The notes under the pieces were generated by a model. That model was not told the DNA's origin. It did no database searches and saw only the letters and a list, made by a program, of their open reading frames with translations. The translations under genes were made by a program, and so were the position numbers. A stretch of DNA of 64,000 nt from Paenibacillus oryzae (GTDB lineage: Bacteria; Bacillota; Bacilli; Paenibacillales; Paenibacillaceae). The stretch is taken from positions 62,001 to 126,000 of the forward strand of contig NZ_LYPA01000080.1 of the NCBI RefSeq assembly GCF_001675045.1, given 5' to 3'. Below are positions 27,201 through 35,098 of the stretch, in pieces (position 1 is the stretch's first letter; each line of letters begins with the position of its first letter).

Positions 27201-27404
27201 GCCGGGATAGAAGTCCCATTCGCCGTTTAGCTTGACAAGTCCGTCCTTGCGAAAATCCCAGTTCGACAGGTCCAGGCTTCCATCCCGGGCTGGCGGACTT
27301 TGCGCCTTGCCGAAATCCTGAATAAAAAAAGCCAGACCGGCCAATAAAACCATAAGCGCCGCCAGGAGAAAAAGGATTCTTTTACCGTGCTTGTTTATGT
27401 TCAA
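24204..27404 (-). CDS. Giant hybrid sensor kinase with two kinase modules
   Basis: A 1066-residue sensor. In order: an N-terminal membrane segment; an extracellular jelly-roll of the 7TMR-DISMED2 type (about 40-190, LNGEWDFYPGVLVKP); seven membrane helices (about 200-410, 7TMR-DISM_7TM); HisKA with HTSHEFKTPLHG near residue 444; HATPase_c with GLGLAISRML; a receiver with LLDVMMPGLSG near 788 and DFVVKPFDG. Last come a His_kinase/LytS-type second module with QIKPHFLYNALN near 884 and a final ATPase domain with DNGLGIPPEKL. It starts at TTG with GAGGGG ahead. The extracellular domain resembles carbohydrate-binding folds, so I infer that it senses a sugar released outside. It works with the downstream receiver-SARP regulator. 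Confidence 0.9.
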   Translation of the reverse strand: MNINKHGKRILFLLAALMVLLAGLAFFIQDFGKAQSPPARDGSLDLSNWDFRKDGLVKLNGEWDFYPGVLVKPASLDALSGKQTIQVPGRWSETANGGVMGDQGAGTYRLRIGVNEHTSTFGLKTKNIRSAARIFVNGIEVGNSGSPALSASEGHVTNVVPLVAFFNDEDNQLDLVIQVANPDYYNGGIIQPILLGSQNEINTYTFRVNTLEILGIASLLLSGIYYFGIFLNRRKDRFILYISLFCLTYAGITSMDNEKIFNRLFDSLPFMWILKVKGSIICLSIIVTALLLKEMGKVFMPAAALRGIAVTMGLVAVTLVFTPTPMIAALEQLTGPLYLLAYAAMAFLVLRALRLKQYGRMNRRQTMLLLCGILLIICSYISAFLYFFSIVQTYIVPLWVLVVMLLGMGATFAKQFSKAYDDLENASRELIKADKLKDEFLIHTSHEFKTPLHGIMNMAQSALERQGGSKRDQSETLAYIVSIASRLSSLVNDIMDVESMRNGQLRLNPVTFDINGTVHAVLHMLKDMRKGDGITLVNRISPGRFFVYADENRFRQIIVNLVGNGLKYTEKGSVEVQAQTDGNHVIITVSDTGIGMDENLKASLFQGATQAGEVNFTGTHSSGLGLAISRMLANSMNGELRLRYSEPRAGSCFELVLPCSAEAGSSQGGSRHTSLQDNAAIPDNLASASLLEGGTYKGRPPYEAYRDDDAAYASLPKTDADLAVSGQEASSWGGTAVKRHKILIVDDEPSNIRVLKEVFRNEPYELLVAYNGYQALEWIQASRDLSIVLLDVMMPGLSGYEVCQKIREQYEWFQLPVLLLTVRNTPEDIAAGLEAGANDFVVKPFDGKELRARVHTLQKMKEAVEQAIRMESVFLQSQIKPHFLYNALNIIISLCYSNPERAGELLEELSYYLRGSFNIDPHQSMVSLQKELTLVDSYLALEKARFEKRLAVEFDIAEEALDLQIPALIIQPLVENAIIHGLMKRLSGGTVAIKAELENGGLLLTVADNGLGIPPEKLESLLDHRQQTDSIGLKNVHKRLTNVYGQGLVIDSSPGEGTRITMRIPV

Positions 27405-27527
27405 TTGGACCCCTCAATTATCCGTATAAATGATGTTTTCCCCTTCATCATACAACAAAAAACAACGCTGCGGATATGCCCAAACGAGTTATGTTCCAAA
27501 CAAGTCAAAGGGATTTAGGTTAAATGG

Positions 27528-27557
27528 TTGACAACGTTTACAAAACAGTTCTATAAT
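27528..27557 (+). promoter_or_regulatory. Sigma-A promoter of GH35 with embedded cre site
   Basis: TTGACA (27528-27533), an 18-bp spacer and TATAAT (27552-27557). TGACAACGTTTACA at 27529-27542 matches the catabolite-responsive-element consensus TGWNANCGNTNWCA at every fixed position and overlaps the -35 and the spacer. Binding there by CcpA or a LacI relative would block transcription. An ATGAAA-CCCA-TTTCAT inverted repeat lies just downstream at about 27571-27586. Confidence 0.75.
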
Positions 27558-27667
27558 TTATATGCAATTAATGAAACCCATTTCATAAATGACAAAATCA
27601 CAGTATTTCACAGATTCGCGTCTGCCTCGACCAACTATTGTTTTTTATAAAGAAAGGAAAGAGATGG

Positions 27668-30466
27668 ATGACTCAAACGGTGGAGAAAAAAAGAGATCTG
27701 ACGTTGGCCGATCAATCGCGTCATGAGGCTTACATCAGCTACGACGCCAAAAGCTTTACGATTGGAGAAAAACGCGTATTTTTAAATATTGCTTCGATTC
27801 ATTATTTCCGCATGCCGAAGCAGGAATGGCGGGAAGTGCTGGTCAAGGCCAAGCTTGCAGGCATGAACTGCATCGATACTTATTTTGCATGGAACGTGCA
27901 TGAGCCTCAGGAGGGCCAGTGGAACTTCGAAGGCGATAACGACTGCGGAGCTTTCCTGGATTTGTGCGCAGAGCTGGGGTTGTGGGTCATTGCCCGTCCG
28001 GGTCCGTTTATTTGTGCGGAATGGGACTTCGGCGGTTTCCCGTATTGGCTCAAAACAAAGGAGAATATCCGCTTCCGCATAAACGACGAGGTGTATCTGC
28101 ACTACGTCAACCGTTATTTTGACCAGATTGGTGCAATCATTTCCGCGCGTCAGATTACAAAGGGCGGAAGCGTCATTCTGGTGCAGGTTGAAAATGAATA
28201 TGGCTATTTGGCGGATGACGCATCCGGCAAACTATATATGAACAGCCTTCGCGACGGTCTGCTGGACCGCGGCATCGACGTCCCGCTCATTACATGCGAG
28301 GGCGGAGCCGAGGGCACTATTGAAGGCGCTAACTTCTGGTCGGGCGCCAACGGGCACTACGAAAAGCTGATGCTTAAGCAGCCGGATGCGCCCAAGATCG
28401 TGACAGAGTTCTGGACGGGCTGGTTCGAGCATTGGGGAGCGCCGTCGGCCACCCAGAAAACGCCTGAGCTGTATGAAAAAAGAATGATGGAAATCATTCG
28501 CGCCGGCTTTGACGGAATCAGCCACTACATGTTTTTTGGCGGCACCAATTTTGGCGGATACGGCGGACGCACGGTAGGAAGCAGCGACATCTTTATGGTG
28601 ACCTCCTACGATTATGACGCTCCGCTATCCGAATACGGCCGGGTAACGCCAAAATACCGGATGTCCAAAAAAATCTCGCTGTTTGCTACAGCGCTTGGGC
28701 AATTGCTGCTGGAGTCGGAGCCGATTGAAAATGGCGAGGCTCGCGGCGGCTCGGGGCTCCGCCTTCAGGGCAGAGAGTGGAACGGCCAGAAGATTTGGTT
28801 CGCGGAAAGCCAGAAAGAGGAGAAGGAAGGCTTCTCCATTACGCTGGAAAAAGACCGTACGATACCGGTTTCGATCAAGCCGGGACAAATTGTTCCCGTT
28901 ATCGACCGGCTGGAAGTCGGCTCCGGCCTTCGCCTAACCTGCGGCGGCTTCCTGATTGGAAACGATATGATCGGCGGCGTCCGTACGCTCATTCTCGCCG
29001 GAGACGATGGACAACGCAGCCATATCCAGTTCGAATCGGATCAAAGCATACAATACAACAGTAACGGCATAGTGCTGGCAGAAAGCAGTGCAGAGGGACG
29101 CAGCCTGACGCTGGATGTTTTCCATTTCCAAACCCCGCAGCGCATAACAGTAAAAAGCGGCGGCGAACAGGTAGAGGTTATTGTACTGAACGGTTATATG
29201 TCGGACCGCGCCTGGAGAATCGCGGGCGACAGCATAGCCTGGGCAATCGGCTGGGATGACCTTGACCTGAATGGACAAGGCGGAGTGGACGGAGTTTCGG
29301 GACGTCCCGATGGAGATAAGCTGCTTCTGGGCGATTGGGGCGGCAAAGAGTCCGGCACACTTGCGGCTGACCTTGCCTTGTATGAGCAACCGCCAATCCA
29401 GGCGCCGGTTCTTTCGGACTGGAAAATAAAAAGCCTGAACCTGAACGAGCTGAAGGCGGGAGAAATTTCGCCGCAGCCGCGCGGCTTCGCAGAGCTGGAT
29501 AGAGAATTTGGCTATCTGATCTACAGCAGTGAAGTCAATGTGCCGCAGGAGCAGGAAAGCACGCTTGTATTTTCCGCGGTTCAGGACTCCACGCGTATAT
29601 ATGTCAACGGCGTCGAGCAAGCCATGGTCCGCCAGGTTGGAGCCGCATATGCAACAATCAAGCTCCCTCAAGGCCGAAGCAAGCTCCAATTGCTTGTCCA
29701 GCATATGGGAAGCCTTAACTTCTCCCCTTATCTGGGTGAGGAAAAGGGCGTTTTTGGCCCCGTCTATCTGGATGGCGCTGCGCTTGATCTGAGAAGCGGC
29801 TGGTTATGCAACGGGGAAAGCTTCGACTTGGATGAAGTACAGGACGGCAGCTTTTCCGCTCCGCTTACACGGACCTTCAAGCTCGAAGGAAATGAAGGCG
29901 CGATTCTGGTTGGCGCAATTGCAAGCGGCTTGAAAATTAACGGCAAGGAAGTACAGCTTGAGGCTTACCATAACTGGTTTGCATTCCATTATGTTGATAT
30001 TTCCGATTTTGTTGCAGAAGGCGTCAACAAGATTGAAATGCCGGGCTTTAAAACGCCAATGAATCGACTTGACCTATTGACATACAGCAAGCAAAAGGAA
30101 GTGACTGGCTGGTCGATACTGCCGCTGGAGGAACCAAGCGCATCTCCTGCAGCTTTGGAAAACGTGACCGTAGAAGCGGCTCCGGCCTGGTTCAGCACAA
30201 CCTTCGACATGCCGGCAATTCCGAAATGCATTCATCCCAAGCTCAAGCTGAGGCTGACAGGCATGAGCAAGGGTTATGTGCTGCTGAACGGCCACGATTT
30301 GGGCCGGTACTGGCAAATCGGGCCTCAAGAGGATTACAAGCTTCCGATGGACTGGCTGAAGGAAAGCGGCAATGAACTGACTCTGTTTGATGAGCAAGGC
30401 AAAAAGCCAAGCCATGTGCGCCTGTTGTTCGATGATCAGTCGGACTGGCGCTGGAGCGCTCTCTAA
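27668..30466 (+). CDS. GH35 beta-galactosidase
   Basis: A 932-residue GH35 enzyme. The TIM barrel carries the substrate-pocket motif ARPGPFICAEWDFGGFPYWL, the acid/base Glu near residue 176 in VQVENEYG and the nucleophile Glu near 247 in IVTEFWTGWFEHWG. Two beta-sandwich domains follow toward the C-terminus, as in large bacterial GH35. There is no signal peptide, so it should hydrolyse beta-galactosides (beta-1,3, -1,4 or -1,6) after uptake. The start at 27668 is chosen for AAGAAAGGAAAG ahead; an out-of-frame ATG lies 4 bp upstream. It is preceded by a strong promoter with a cre site and followed by a LacI-type regulator gene in the same direction. Confidence 0.92.
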   Translation: MTQTVEKKRDLTLADQSRHEAYISYDAKSFTIGEKRVFLNIASIHYFRMPKQEWREVLVKAKLAGMNCIDTYFAWNVHEPQEGQWNFEGDNDCGAFLDLCAELGLWVIARPGPFICAEWDFGGFPYWLKTKENIRFRINDEVYLHYVNRYFDQIGAIISARQITKGGSVILVQVENEYGYLADDASGKLYMNSLRDGLLDRGIDVPLITCEGGAEGTIEGANFWSGANGHYEKLMLKQPDAPKIVTEFWTGWFEHWGAPSATQKTPELYEKRMMEIIRAGFDGISHYMFFGGTNFGGYGGRTVGSSDIFMVTSYDYDAPLSEYGRVTPKYRMSKKISLFATALGQLLLESEPIENGEARGGSGLRLQGREWNGQKIWFAESQKEEKEGFSITLEKDRTIPVSIKPGQIVPVIDRLEVGSGLRLTCGGFLIGNDMIGGVRTLILAGDDGQRSHIQFESDQSIQYNSNGIVLAESSAEGRSLTLDVFHFQTPQRITVKSGGEQVEVIVLNGYMSDRAWRIAGDSIAWAIGWDDLDLNGQGGVDGVSGRPDGDKLLLGDWGGKESGTLAADLALYEQPPIQAPVLSDWKIKSLNLNELKAGEISPQPRGFAELDREFGYLIYSSEVNVPQEQESTLVFSAVQDSTRIYVNGVEQAMVRQVGAAYATIKLPQGRSKLQLLVQHMGSLNFSPYLGEEKGVFGPVYLDGAALDLRSGWLCNGESFDLDEVQDGSFSAPLTRTFKLEGNEGAILVGAIASGLKINGKEVQLEAYHNWFAFHYVDISDFVAEGVNKIEMPGFKTPMNRLDLLTYSKQKEVTGWSILPLEEPSASPAALENVTVEAAPAWFSTTFDMPAIPKCIHPKLKLRLTGMSKGYVLLNGHDLGRYWQIGPQEDYKLPMDWLKESGNELTLFDEQGKKPSHVRLLFDDQSDWRWSAL

Positions 30467-30611
30467 CGAGGAATTAAACAGTTGCGATTGAGGGCAGGAT
30501 TTTAGCCGATTGGCGGACCTGCCCGTCATATGCCTCTATCAGCCTGTGTCATAGCTTGGGTAATTTTGTTATAATGATACGAGAATTGGTCGCAGGAAGG
30601 AAGCGTTCAGC

Positions 30612-31643
30612 TTGAGAGAGGTCACGATATATGATATTGCCAAGGAGGCTAAAGTATCGGTCGCAACTGTTTCGCGCGTAATCAACGATACCGCTCCAGT
30701 TAAAGGAAGTACCCGCGCCAAAATTGAAGAGCTGATTAGCAAGTACAACTTCCAGCCCAATGCCATGGCCAGAAGTCTGCTAAAGAAAGAAACCGGTATC
30801 ATTGGCGTTATCGTGCCTGACTTGACGAATCCCTTTTTCCCAGAGGTTTTTGCCGGGGCGGAGGAGGAGGCGCAATCGTCCGGTCATACCTTTCTGCTCA
30901 GTAATTCAATCGGCGATACGCGAAAAGAATCGGAATATCTCAGCATTATGCGCGAGAAGCGCGTGGACGGCATTATGTTTTTAGGCGGGCGCATTAACTT
31001 GAAGCACTGCGACGAGCATCTGGTTCAGGAGCTTGTTCAGCATGCTAGTGTCATTCCGACAGTGCTTGTGAACGGCGAGCTGAAAAACTCGGGCCTGATT
31101 CGGGTTGCAACGGATGAATCGTTCGGAACTGCTCTGGCTGTGCGCCATTTGGCGCAATTGGGGCACAAGAAAATCGGTTTTATCGGCGGCGAAAACCACA
31201 TGACAACAACCTCCATCAAGCTGCGGGCCTTCCGCAAAACAATGAAGGAGGAAGGGCTGGAGGTTTGCGAGGATTGGATTCTGCCGGACAGCTTTTCTAT
31301 CGAATCCGGCAAACGGCAGATGCTGAAGCTGCTTTCCATGAAGGAAAAACCAACCGCCATCTTTTGCGTCAACGACTATACCGCGATCGGCGCCATTAAG
31401 GCGGCGACGGAATCCAGGCTTTCCGTGCCTGACGACATATCGATAGTTGGATTTGACGACATCCCATTATCCCATCACTTTATTCCTGAGTTAACCACCG
31501 TGTCCCAGAAGGCGCATGAGCTGGGACGGACGGCGATTAAGGTGCTTCAGGCTATGATGAATAAAGAAAAGGTCAAAAAACTGACCACACTGGAGCCCCA
31601 CCTGGTAGTCCGGCAAAGCACATCGGCTCCTGTACAGCCATAA
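30612..31643 (+). CDS. LacI-family transcription regulator
   Basis: A 343-residue LacI/GalR protein. The N-terminal helix-turn-helix is TIYDIAKEAKVSVATVSRVIND, the hinge helix is PNAMARSLLKKET, and the periplasmic-binding-like core starts GIIGVIVPDLTNPFF and includes FCVNDYTAIGAIKA and VGFDDIP. It starts at TTG (30612) with AGGAAGG 9 bp ahead. A TATAAT near 30569 may be its -10. It lies between GH35 and the first binding-protein gene, so it is the prime candidate regulator of both. The repeated GGGTTTCAT motif at these promoters is a possible target. A terminator follows. Confidence 0.93.
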   Translation: MREVTIYDIAKEAKVSVATVSRVINDTAPVKGSTRAKIEELISKYNFQPNAMARSLLKKETGIIGVIVPDLTNPFFPEVFAGAEEEAQSSGHTFLLSNSIGDTRKESEYLSIMREKRVDGIMFLGGRINLKHCDEHLVQELVQHASVIPTVLVNGELKNSGLIRVATDESFGTALAVRHLAQLGHKKIGFIGGENHMTTTSIKLRAFRKTMKEEGLEVCEDWILPDSFSIESGKRQMLKLLSMKEKPTAIFCVNDYTAIGAIKAATESRLSVPDDISIVGFDDIPLSHHFIPELTTVSQKAHELGRTAIKVLQAMMNKEKVKKLTTLEPHLVVRQSTSAPVQP

Positions 31644-31670
31644 GCCATTTGTACCGCTTTCCTTAAAATG

Positions 31671-31708
31671 ACGGGTTTACGCTATCGCCGAGCGTAACCC
31701 GTTTTTAT
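31671..31708 (+). terminator. Terminator after the LacI gene
   Basis: A stem ACGGGTTTACGCT / AGCGTAACCCGT with a 7-base loop, then TTTTTATTT. Confidence 0.85.
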
Positions 31709-31725
31709 TTATCCTGAATTTGTTA

Positions 31726-31776
31726 TTGACCGCAAAGTCGTTACAGGCTATAATGAAAAGGGTTTCATGAAAGCCC
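31726..31776 (+). promoter_or_regulatory. Promoter and operator of binding protein 1
   Basis: TTGACC (31726-31731), a 17-bp spacer and TATAAT (31749-31754). GAAAAG follows, then the palindrome GGGTTTCATGAAAGCCC (31760-31776) placed just after the likely transcription start, a classic repressor position. The promoter of binding protein 2 has the same layout. An AAAAGGAGGG at 31787-31796 has no start codon behind it; the gene starts about 80 bp further on. Confidence 0.75.
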
Positions 31777-31873
31777 TTACAATTATAAAAGGAGGGCGCA
31801 AATAGGCGGAAACAAATAAAGCTTTTGTGCTTGATCACGTGGTTTATACTTACTTAGGGGAGCGTGTCTAACA

Positions 31874-33268
31874 GTGAATGAGATGCAGAAAAAGAAGTCA
31901 ACTTTACTCGTTATGGTAACAGCAATCGCCACCATTCTGGCAGCTTGCAGCGGGGGCAACAGCGCGCCAAGTCCAACGGCCAGCCAGCCCGCGGCAAATG
32001 AGGAAACTCCGGCGCCGACAGAAGCGGCCGAGGAGCCCAAGGAAGTGAATTTGAACGGACGGGAAATTCGGATCTCCAACTGGTGGGACGCCACTCCTGC
32101 CAGCGATTCCGAGGCGGATGAATTGGCCCGTGAACGCATTAAAGCCGTCGAAGAAAAATATAATGTAAAAATATCTTATGTAAATACAGAATACGGCGTC
32201 ACCTCCGAAAAAATTTCATCCACCGTTTTGGCCAACGATCCCTTCGCTGAAATTGTGCGAGTGCCTGACGGCGATATCTGGGGCTTGATGCAAGGCGGAT
32301 TTTTGACACCGCTTGACGATTATTTGAAAAATACCAAAATTGCCCCGGAGGTTATTGACTCCATGCGTTTTGGCGGAGACAAAATTTACGGCTTGATGGG
32401 CTGGTATACGCCAAACGACAACGGCATGTTCTATAACAAGCGGATCTTTAAGGAAGCCGGCATTAAAGACCCTCAGCAGCTTATGGAAGAAGACAACTGG
32501 AATTGGAACACCATGCTTGATGCAGCGAAAAAGCTGACGGTAGACACAAATGGCGATGGCAAAATGGATCAATACGGACTTTCAGGAGCTTATTATGTAT
32601 TCCATGAGATGCTGATCCCAAGCAATGGCGGTAAGCTTTATGATGAAGCGACCCAGAAAGCGGCTTTTGACTCTCCGCAAGCTATGGAAGCGCTTAACTT
32701 CCTGTATAGCCTGTATAACGAGCATAAGGTTATCAAGGCAAACGAAGGCAACGACTGGGAGGACCCTTCCAAGTACTTCTCGGAAGGCAACATCGCTATG
32801 TATCCCGGCGGCTTATGGGAAGTTGAAGGTCGTATTCAAGGCAAGCTGAAGGATGATTGGGGCTACGTTTACATGCCTAAAGGCCCTCAAGCTACTGCTT
32901 ATTATGATGCAGTGAACAGCACAGAAAGCTTTGTTATTCCAAAAGGGGTTAAGGATGCGGATATCGTTGTGAAGATTTGGGAAGAGCTTCAGGATTTCGA
33001 CAATTGGAAGCAAAACCACAGACTGTGGCTGGAAACCATATTGCCGGATGAAGCTTCGATCGCCAATGCTATGGACGATAATGGAAAAGTAATCAGAGTT
33101 ACGGATGCCCGCGCAGGCGGACTGGGCGTCAAAAACATTCTGGGAAGCGTTACCGAGAAATTTGTTAAGGGTGAGGTTACTCCTTCGACAGGCGTTGCCC
33201 AGGTTATTGATTCCGCGCAAGCCGGCATTCAAAAGGTGCTGAGAGGCGAGCCGGATAAAAAAGAATAA
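31874..33268 (+). CDS. Extracellular solute-binding lipoprotein 1 (sugar ABC transporter)
   Basis: A 464-residue family-1 solute-binding protein. It has a lipoprotein signal peptide with the lipobox ILAAC (Cys near residue 25), then an acidic Ser/Pro-rich spacer. A mature domain follows, with INNWWD-like start ISNWWDATPASDSEADELARERI and late WEVEGRIQGKLKDDWGYVYMPKGPQ. It should capture an oligosaccharide outside the membrane and deliver it to a pair of permeases. It starts at GTG (31874), with AGGGGAG 10 bp ahead. A close paralogue lies directly downstream, each with its own promoter. The ATPase is not encoded here; a shared MsmX-type ATPase elsewhere is usual in this group. Confidence 0.9.
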   Translation: MNEMQKKKSTLLVMVTAIATILAACSGGNSAPSPTASQPAANEETPAPTEAAEEPKEVNLNGREIRISNWWDATPASDSEADELARERIKAVEEKYNVKISYVNTEYGVTSEKISSTVLANDPFAEIVRVPDGDIWGLMQGGFLTPLDDYLKNTKIAPEVIDSMRFGGDKIYGLMGWYTPNDNGMFYNKRIFKEAGIKDPQQLMEEDNWNWNTMLDAAKKLTVDTNGDGKMDQYGLSGAYYVFHEMLIPSNGGKLYDEATQKAAFDSPQAMEALNFLYSLYNEHKVIKANEGNDWEDPSKYFSEGNIAMYPGGLWEVEGRIQGKLKDDWGYVYMPKGPQATAYYDAVNSTESFVIPKGVKDADIVVKIWEELQDFDNWKQNHRLWLETILPDEASIANAMDDNGKVIRVTDARAGGLGVKNILGSVTEKFVKGEVTPSTGVAQVIDSAQAGIQKVLRGEPDKKE

Positions 33269-33301
33269 CGAGCTGCAAGTCATACTATAAAAACAAAAAA
33301 A

Positions 33302-33347
33302 TGGGCTGTCTTGAAAACGTAATCTTTTCGAGAGACAGCCCACTTTT
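33302..33347 (+). terminator. Terminator between the two binding-protein genes
   Basis: A stem TGGGCTGTCTT / AGAGACAGCCCA with an 18-base loop and CTTTTAGT after it. It separates the two paralogues into independent transcripts. Confidence 0.75.
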
Positions 33348-33351
33348 AGTA

Positions 33352-33401
33352 TTGACCGGAAAAGGCGCAAGATATATAATGAAATGGGTTTCATGAAAAC
33401 C
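33352..33401 (+). promoter_or_regulatory. Promoter and operator of binding protein 2
   Basis: TTGACC (33352-33357), a 17-bp spacer, TATAAT (33375-33380), then GGGTTTCATGAAAACC (33386-33401). The layout equals that of the binding protein 1 promoter, which points to duplication of the whole expression unit or to a shared regulator. Confidence 0.75.
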
Positions 33402-33536
33402 TTTACACTTATTGAGGTCAATATTTAGAAAGCGCTCTTTCACAAACGGTGCGCGGGAATTGCGACTTCACAAGGTGCATAGGTTTGTGTTATGGATAAT
33501 GAATTTTTATTAATGATCAGGAAAGGGTGTTGAGCA

Positions 33537-34931
33537 ATGAGAGAAATGAAACACAAGAAATCGACTTTACTAATTTTGCTTACCGCAGTAGCTACAATGT
33601 TATCGGCATGCAGCGGCGGCAACAATGCGCCAAGCGCATCGGTAAGCCCGTCGCCGACAGCGTCAGAGGAGGCTCCGGCGCAAACGGAGGCTGCCGAAGA
33701 GCCGCTGGCCGTTGACCTGAACGGTCGCGAAATTCGAATTTCGCACTGGTGGGATGCAACGCCAGTCGGGGATTCCGAAGCGGATGAGCTGGCACGCGAG
33801 CGCATTAAGAAGGTCGAAGAAAAATACAATGTCAAAATTTCGTATTTGAATACAGAGTATTGGTCCACTTCCGAGAAGCTGTCCTCCTCTGTTTTGGCCA
33901 ACGAGCCCTTCGCTGAAATCGTTCGTTTGCCCGATGGCTTTATCTGGGGCCTGATGCAAGGCGGTTTCCTGACGCCGCTTGACGATTATCTGAAAAACTC
34001 CCGTATAGCGCCTGATGTAATCGATTCCATGCGCTTCGGCGGCAAAGAAGTATATGGCCTTGAGGGCTGGTTCAACGCTAATGATACAGGCTTGTTCTAT
34101 AACAAACGCATTTTCAAGGAAGCAGGTCTGAAGGACCCGCAGCAATTGATGGACGAGGACAACTGGAACTGGAATTCGATGCTTGATGCAGCGAAAAAGC
34201 TGACCGTTGACAATAACGGCGACGGCAAAATGGATCAATACGGTCTGGCCGGCGCGCATTATGTTTTGTCCGAATTGCTGATCGCAAGCAACGGCGGCAA
34301 AATTTACGATGAAGCAAACAAAAAAGTGAGCTTTGATTCTCCGGAAGCTATGGAAGCGCTCAATTTCCTGTACGGCTTGTACAACGAGCATAAGGTTATC
34401 AAAGCAAACGAAGGCAACGACTGGGAAGACCCTGCAAAATATTTTTCCGAAGGCACAATCGCCATGTATCCCGGCGGTCAGTGGGAAATCGAAGGCCGTA
34501 TCCAAGACAAGCTGAAAGACGAGTGGGGTTATGTGTACCTGCCGAAGGGTCCTCAAGCATCCAGCTACTTCGATCCGGTAGGCCAAACAGCAGCTTATGT
34601 TATTCCTAAAGGCGTTAAAGACGCCGACGTTATCGTGAAAATTTGGGAAGAGCTGCAAGACTTCGACAACTATAAAGAAAACCAACGACTGTGGCTGGAA
34701 AACGTATTGCCTGACGAAACTTCCATTGCTAACGCTATGAACGACGACGGCAAGGTTCAACGCTTGTTCGGCGGACGCTTCGGCGGTCTGGGCATTAAAG
34801 ACCAGCTGGATTCCGTTACCGAAAAATTCGTGAAGGGCGAGGTTACTCCTTCTACCGGCGTTGCACAAGTCATCGGGCCTGCGCAAGCCGCAGCCGACAA
34901 AGTATTGAGCGGCGAGCAAGACAAGGAATAG
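33537..34931 (+). CDS. Extracellular solute-binding lipoprotein 2 (paralogue of protein 1)
   Basis: A 464-residue family-1 binding protein, closely similar along its full length to the preceding one (shared stretches such as ELARERIKxVEEKYNVKIS, GFLTPLDDYLKN and DTNGDGKMDQYGL). The lipobox is LSAC. Differences cluster in places such as YWSTSEKLSS for YGVTSEKISS and the C-terminal VQRLFGGRFGG for VIRVTDARAGG, so the ligand preference may differ. The ATG at 33537 has GGAAAGGGTG ahead. The downstream large operon provides two permease pairs, so this duplication may supply distinct binding proteins for them. Two hairpins without T-runs follow the stop. Confidence 0.9.
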   Translation: MREMKHKKSTLLILLTAVATMLSACSGGNNAPSASVSPSPTASEEAPAQTEAAEEPLAVDLNGREIRISHWWDATPVGDSEADELARERIKKVEEKYNVKISYLNTEYWSTSEKLSSSVLANEPFAEIVRLPDGFIWGLMQGGFLTPLDDYLKNSRIAPDVIDSMRFGGKEVYGLEGWFNANDTGLFYNKRIFKEAGLKDPQQLMDEDNWNWNSMLDAAKKLTVDNNGDGKMDQYGLAGAHYVLSELLIASNGGKIYDEANKKVSFDSPEAMEALNFLYGLYNEHKVIKANEGNDWEDPAKYFSEGTIAMYPGGQWEIEGRIQDKLKDEWGYVYLPKGPQASSYFDPVGQTAAYVIPKGVKDADVIVKIWEELQDFDNYKENQRLWLENVLPDETSIANAMNDDGKVQRLFGGRFGGLGIKDQLDSVTEKFVKGEVTPSTGVAQVIGPAQAAADKVLSGEQDKE

Positions 34932-34961
34932 CACAATCTTCCACTGTACCTAAAAGTTCGA

Positions 34962-35055
34962 GTTCAAACAGCCGGCTTTTGGAATTGACTGTTTGAACAA
35001 CCTCTCAAGCGGCAGCCAGCCGTTCCTTCTTAACCGGAGGAACTGGCTGGCTGCC
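34962..35055 (+). other. Two stem-loops between binding protein 2 and the large operon
   Basis: The first stem is GTTCAAACAG / CTGTTTGAAC (34962-34998). The second is a long one, GGCAGCCAGCC pairing with GGCTGGCTGCC (35011-35055), extended by GTTCCTTC / GGAGGAAC. Neither has a T-tract. They resemble transcript-stabilising or attenuating hairpins that let a binding protein be made in excess over the membrane parts. Confidence 0.55.
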
Positions 35056-35098
35056 GTAATCATCATAACTTCGCTAGCCTGGTAAAGGAGGGAATTGG

